Source: Actinomycetota bacterium (GTDB taxonomy: Bacteria > Actinomycetota > Actinomycetes > Nanopelagicales > Nanopelagicaceae). From it: 6,690 nucleotides of DNA. This document shows positions 5,780-6,690 of this stretch, piece after piece. The stretch is from assembly GCA_009924185.1 (NCBI GenBank), contig RFSC01000042.1, positions 1-6,690 on the forward strand, read 5' to 3'. Under the pieces are notes generated by a model. The model worked only from the letters and a program-made list of their open reading frames with translations, was not told the origin of the DNA and searched no databases. A program made the position numbers and the translations under genes. Each line of letters opens with the position of its first letter. Position 1 is the stretch's first letter.

Positions 5780-6690
5780 GTGAGTCACGGTGGCATTTCA
5801 GAAAGTCAAGCTCAATCAATACTGACCCGAGAGGGAGAAAACTTAATACCTTCTGAAGCACCAAAAACCTTTGTGAAGCAAATAATGTTAATTCTCAGTG
5901 AGCCCATGCTCATACTTCTCATCGCTGCAGGAGTCATTAACTTTCTTCTAGCTGAGGTCCTAGATGCTTTGATGTTAATGGTCACGGTCTTTATAGTGCT
6001 CGGCATTTCTATCTATCAATCAAGACGTTCTGAAAAGGCGTTGCAGGCTCTTAAAGAGTTATCGGCGCCAACGGTAAAGGTGCTGCGAGATGGAGTGGAG
6101 AAAAGGATATCCAGCAAGAGATTAGTAGTTGGCGACTTGATGTTGTTATCTGAAGGTGATCGGGTGTGCGCTGACGCAACGATTATCTCTGGGACGTCTT
6201 TAGCAGCTGATGAGTCAACGGTCACCGGAGAATCAGTTCCCGTTGATAAAAACGAAGGCGAGTTGCTGCTCTCAGGAACTTTGATTACCCGGGGACATGG
6301 CACAGCAGAGGTAAGTGCAACAGGAATTCGATCTCAATTGGGAGCAATAGGTAGATCCCTTCAGGAGATAACGACCAACAGATCTCGGTTGCAGAAAGAT
6401 GTAGATCAGTTAGTTCGAGTTATCGGAGTCCTGGGTATTTTCACAGTGATAGCAGTAGTAACAATTTATGGCAGCACCCGGAACAACTGGTTAGAAGGTG
6501 GATTAGCGGGAATCGCAGCGGCTATGGCGTTGATACCAGAAGAGTTTCCCGTAATTCTCACACTTTTTATGGCGATTGGGGCATGGCGTATTTCTAAAGA
6601 GAAGGTAATAACCCGCCAACCTTCCTCTATTGAATCCCTTGGTTCTATCTCAGTGCTTTGTGTAGATAAAACCGGAACCATTACTGAGAA
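5780..6690 (+). CDS. Cation-transporting P-type ATPase, N-terminal part (truncated by window edge)
   Basis: ATP-driven ion pump of the inner membrane; about 303 codons are visible. Domains: short N-terminal cation-ATPase segment (GISESQAQSILTREGEN, 5-21); membrane helices near 35-57 and 60-80; actuator domain with GDRV and the dephosphorylation loop TGES (149-152); helices near 212-230 and 238-268; M4 motif PEEFP (253-257); then the phosphorylation site DKTGT with Asp296. The nucleotide-binding domain and the later helices lie outside. There is no N-terminal heavy-metal (CXXC) domain and M4 has no CPx motif, so it is not a P1B Cu/Zn/Cd pump. The layout is P2-like, but PEEFP differs from the PEGLP of classical Ca2+ pumps, so the ion is undetermined. 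The GTG at 5780 follows an in-frame TAG directly and is the first possible start; it keeps the whole N-terminal domain. The gene lies 49 bp after azlD and may be in the same unit or have its own promoter. Confidence 0.93.
   Translation, partial: MSHGGISESQAQSILTREGENLIPSEAPKTFVKQIMLILSEPMLILLIAAGVINFLLAEVLDALMLMVTVFIVLGISIYQSRRSEKALQALKELSAPTVKVLRDGVEKRISSKRLVVGDLMLLSEGDRVCADATIISGTSLAADESTVTGESVPVDKNEGELLLSGTLITRGHGTAEVSATGIRSQLGAIGRSLQEITTNRSRLQKDVDQLVRVIGVLGIFTVIAVVTIYGSTRNNWLEGGLAGIAAAMALIPEEFPVILTLFMAIGAWRISKEKVITRQPSSIESLGSISVLCVDKTGTITE

Noticed and set aside
6016..6681. Minus-strand open frames under the ATPase gene
   Set aside because: They are antisense to a continuous P-type ATPase frame with TGES, PEEFP and DKTGT motifs and have no recognisable content.
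1..6690. Mobile element, CRISPR array, tRNA or defence system
   Set aside because: No direct-repeat array, long terminal inverted repeats, transposase or integrase motifs, or tRNA-like sequence were seen; nearly every base belongs to a housekeeping or transport gene.

Overview
The window looks like a piece of an actinobacterial chromosome of moderate GC (I judge it a little under 50% by eye, not computed). Three things point there: the gene order thyX-dapA-rnj-ftsK, which resembles the dapA/rnj/ftsK neighbourhood of mycobacteria and streptomycetes; a ThyX with the RHRxxSxNEESxRY signature and the C-terminal tail seen in Streptomyces-type proteins; and GTG starts sitting directly downstream of -10-like hexamers, as in actinobacterial leaderless mRNAs. 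Moderate GC, very short intergenic gaps and no mobile DNA would fit a streamlined freshwater lineage such as Nanopelagicales (acI), but that placement is inference.

Minus strand, 4741 down to 1: a compact four-gene unit, thyX (flavin-dependent thymidylate synthase), dapA (dihydrodipicolinate synthase), rnj (ribonuclease J) and ftsK (DNA translocase, cut by the left edge). The gaps are 18 bp, a 1-bp TAATG overlap, and 61 bp, so co-transcription from a promoter in front of thyX is likely. The unit joins dTMP synthesis, lysine/diaminopimelate synthesis for the cell wall, RNA turnover and chromosome segregation, all growth-linked housekeeping tasks.

Plus strand, 4802 to 6690: azlC and azlD overlap by one base (TAATG) and encode the two subunits of a branched-chain amino acid exporter. 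They are followed after 49 bp by the 5' part of a P-type cation ATPase gene, cut by the right edge just after its DKTGT phosphorylation site. The 60-bp gap between the thyX and azlC start codons must hold both divergent promoters. The thyX promoter is readable (CTGACC-N17-TAAGGT), and a CCTGG-C-CCAGG palindrome lies almost wholly in its spacer.

No gene-free stretch exceeds about 60 bp. I see no RNA gene, mobile element, CRISPR array or long repeat. The content is mostly ordinary. The points most worth a second look are the apparently short N-terminus of FtsK, the recurring leaderless-type gene starts, the palindrome between thyX and azlC, and the uncharacterised PEEFP-type ATPase next to an amino acid exporter.
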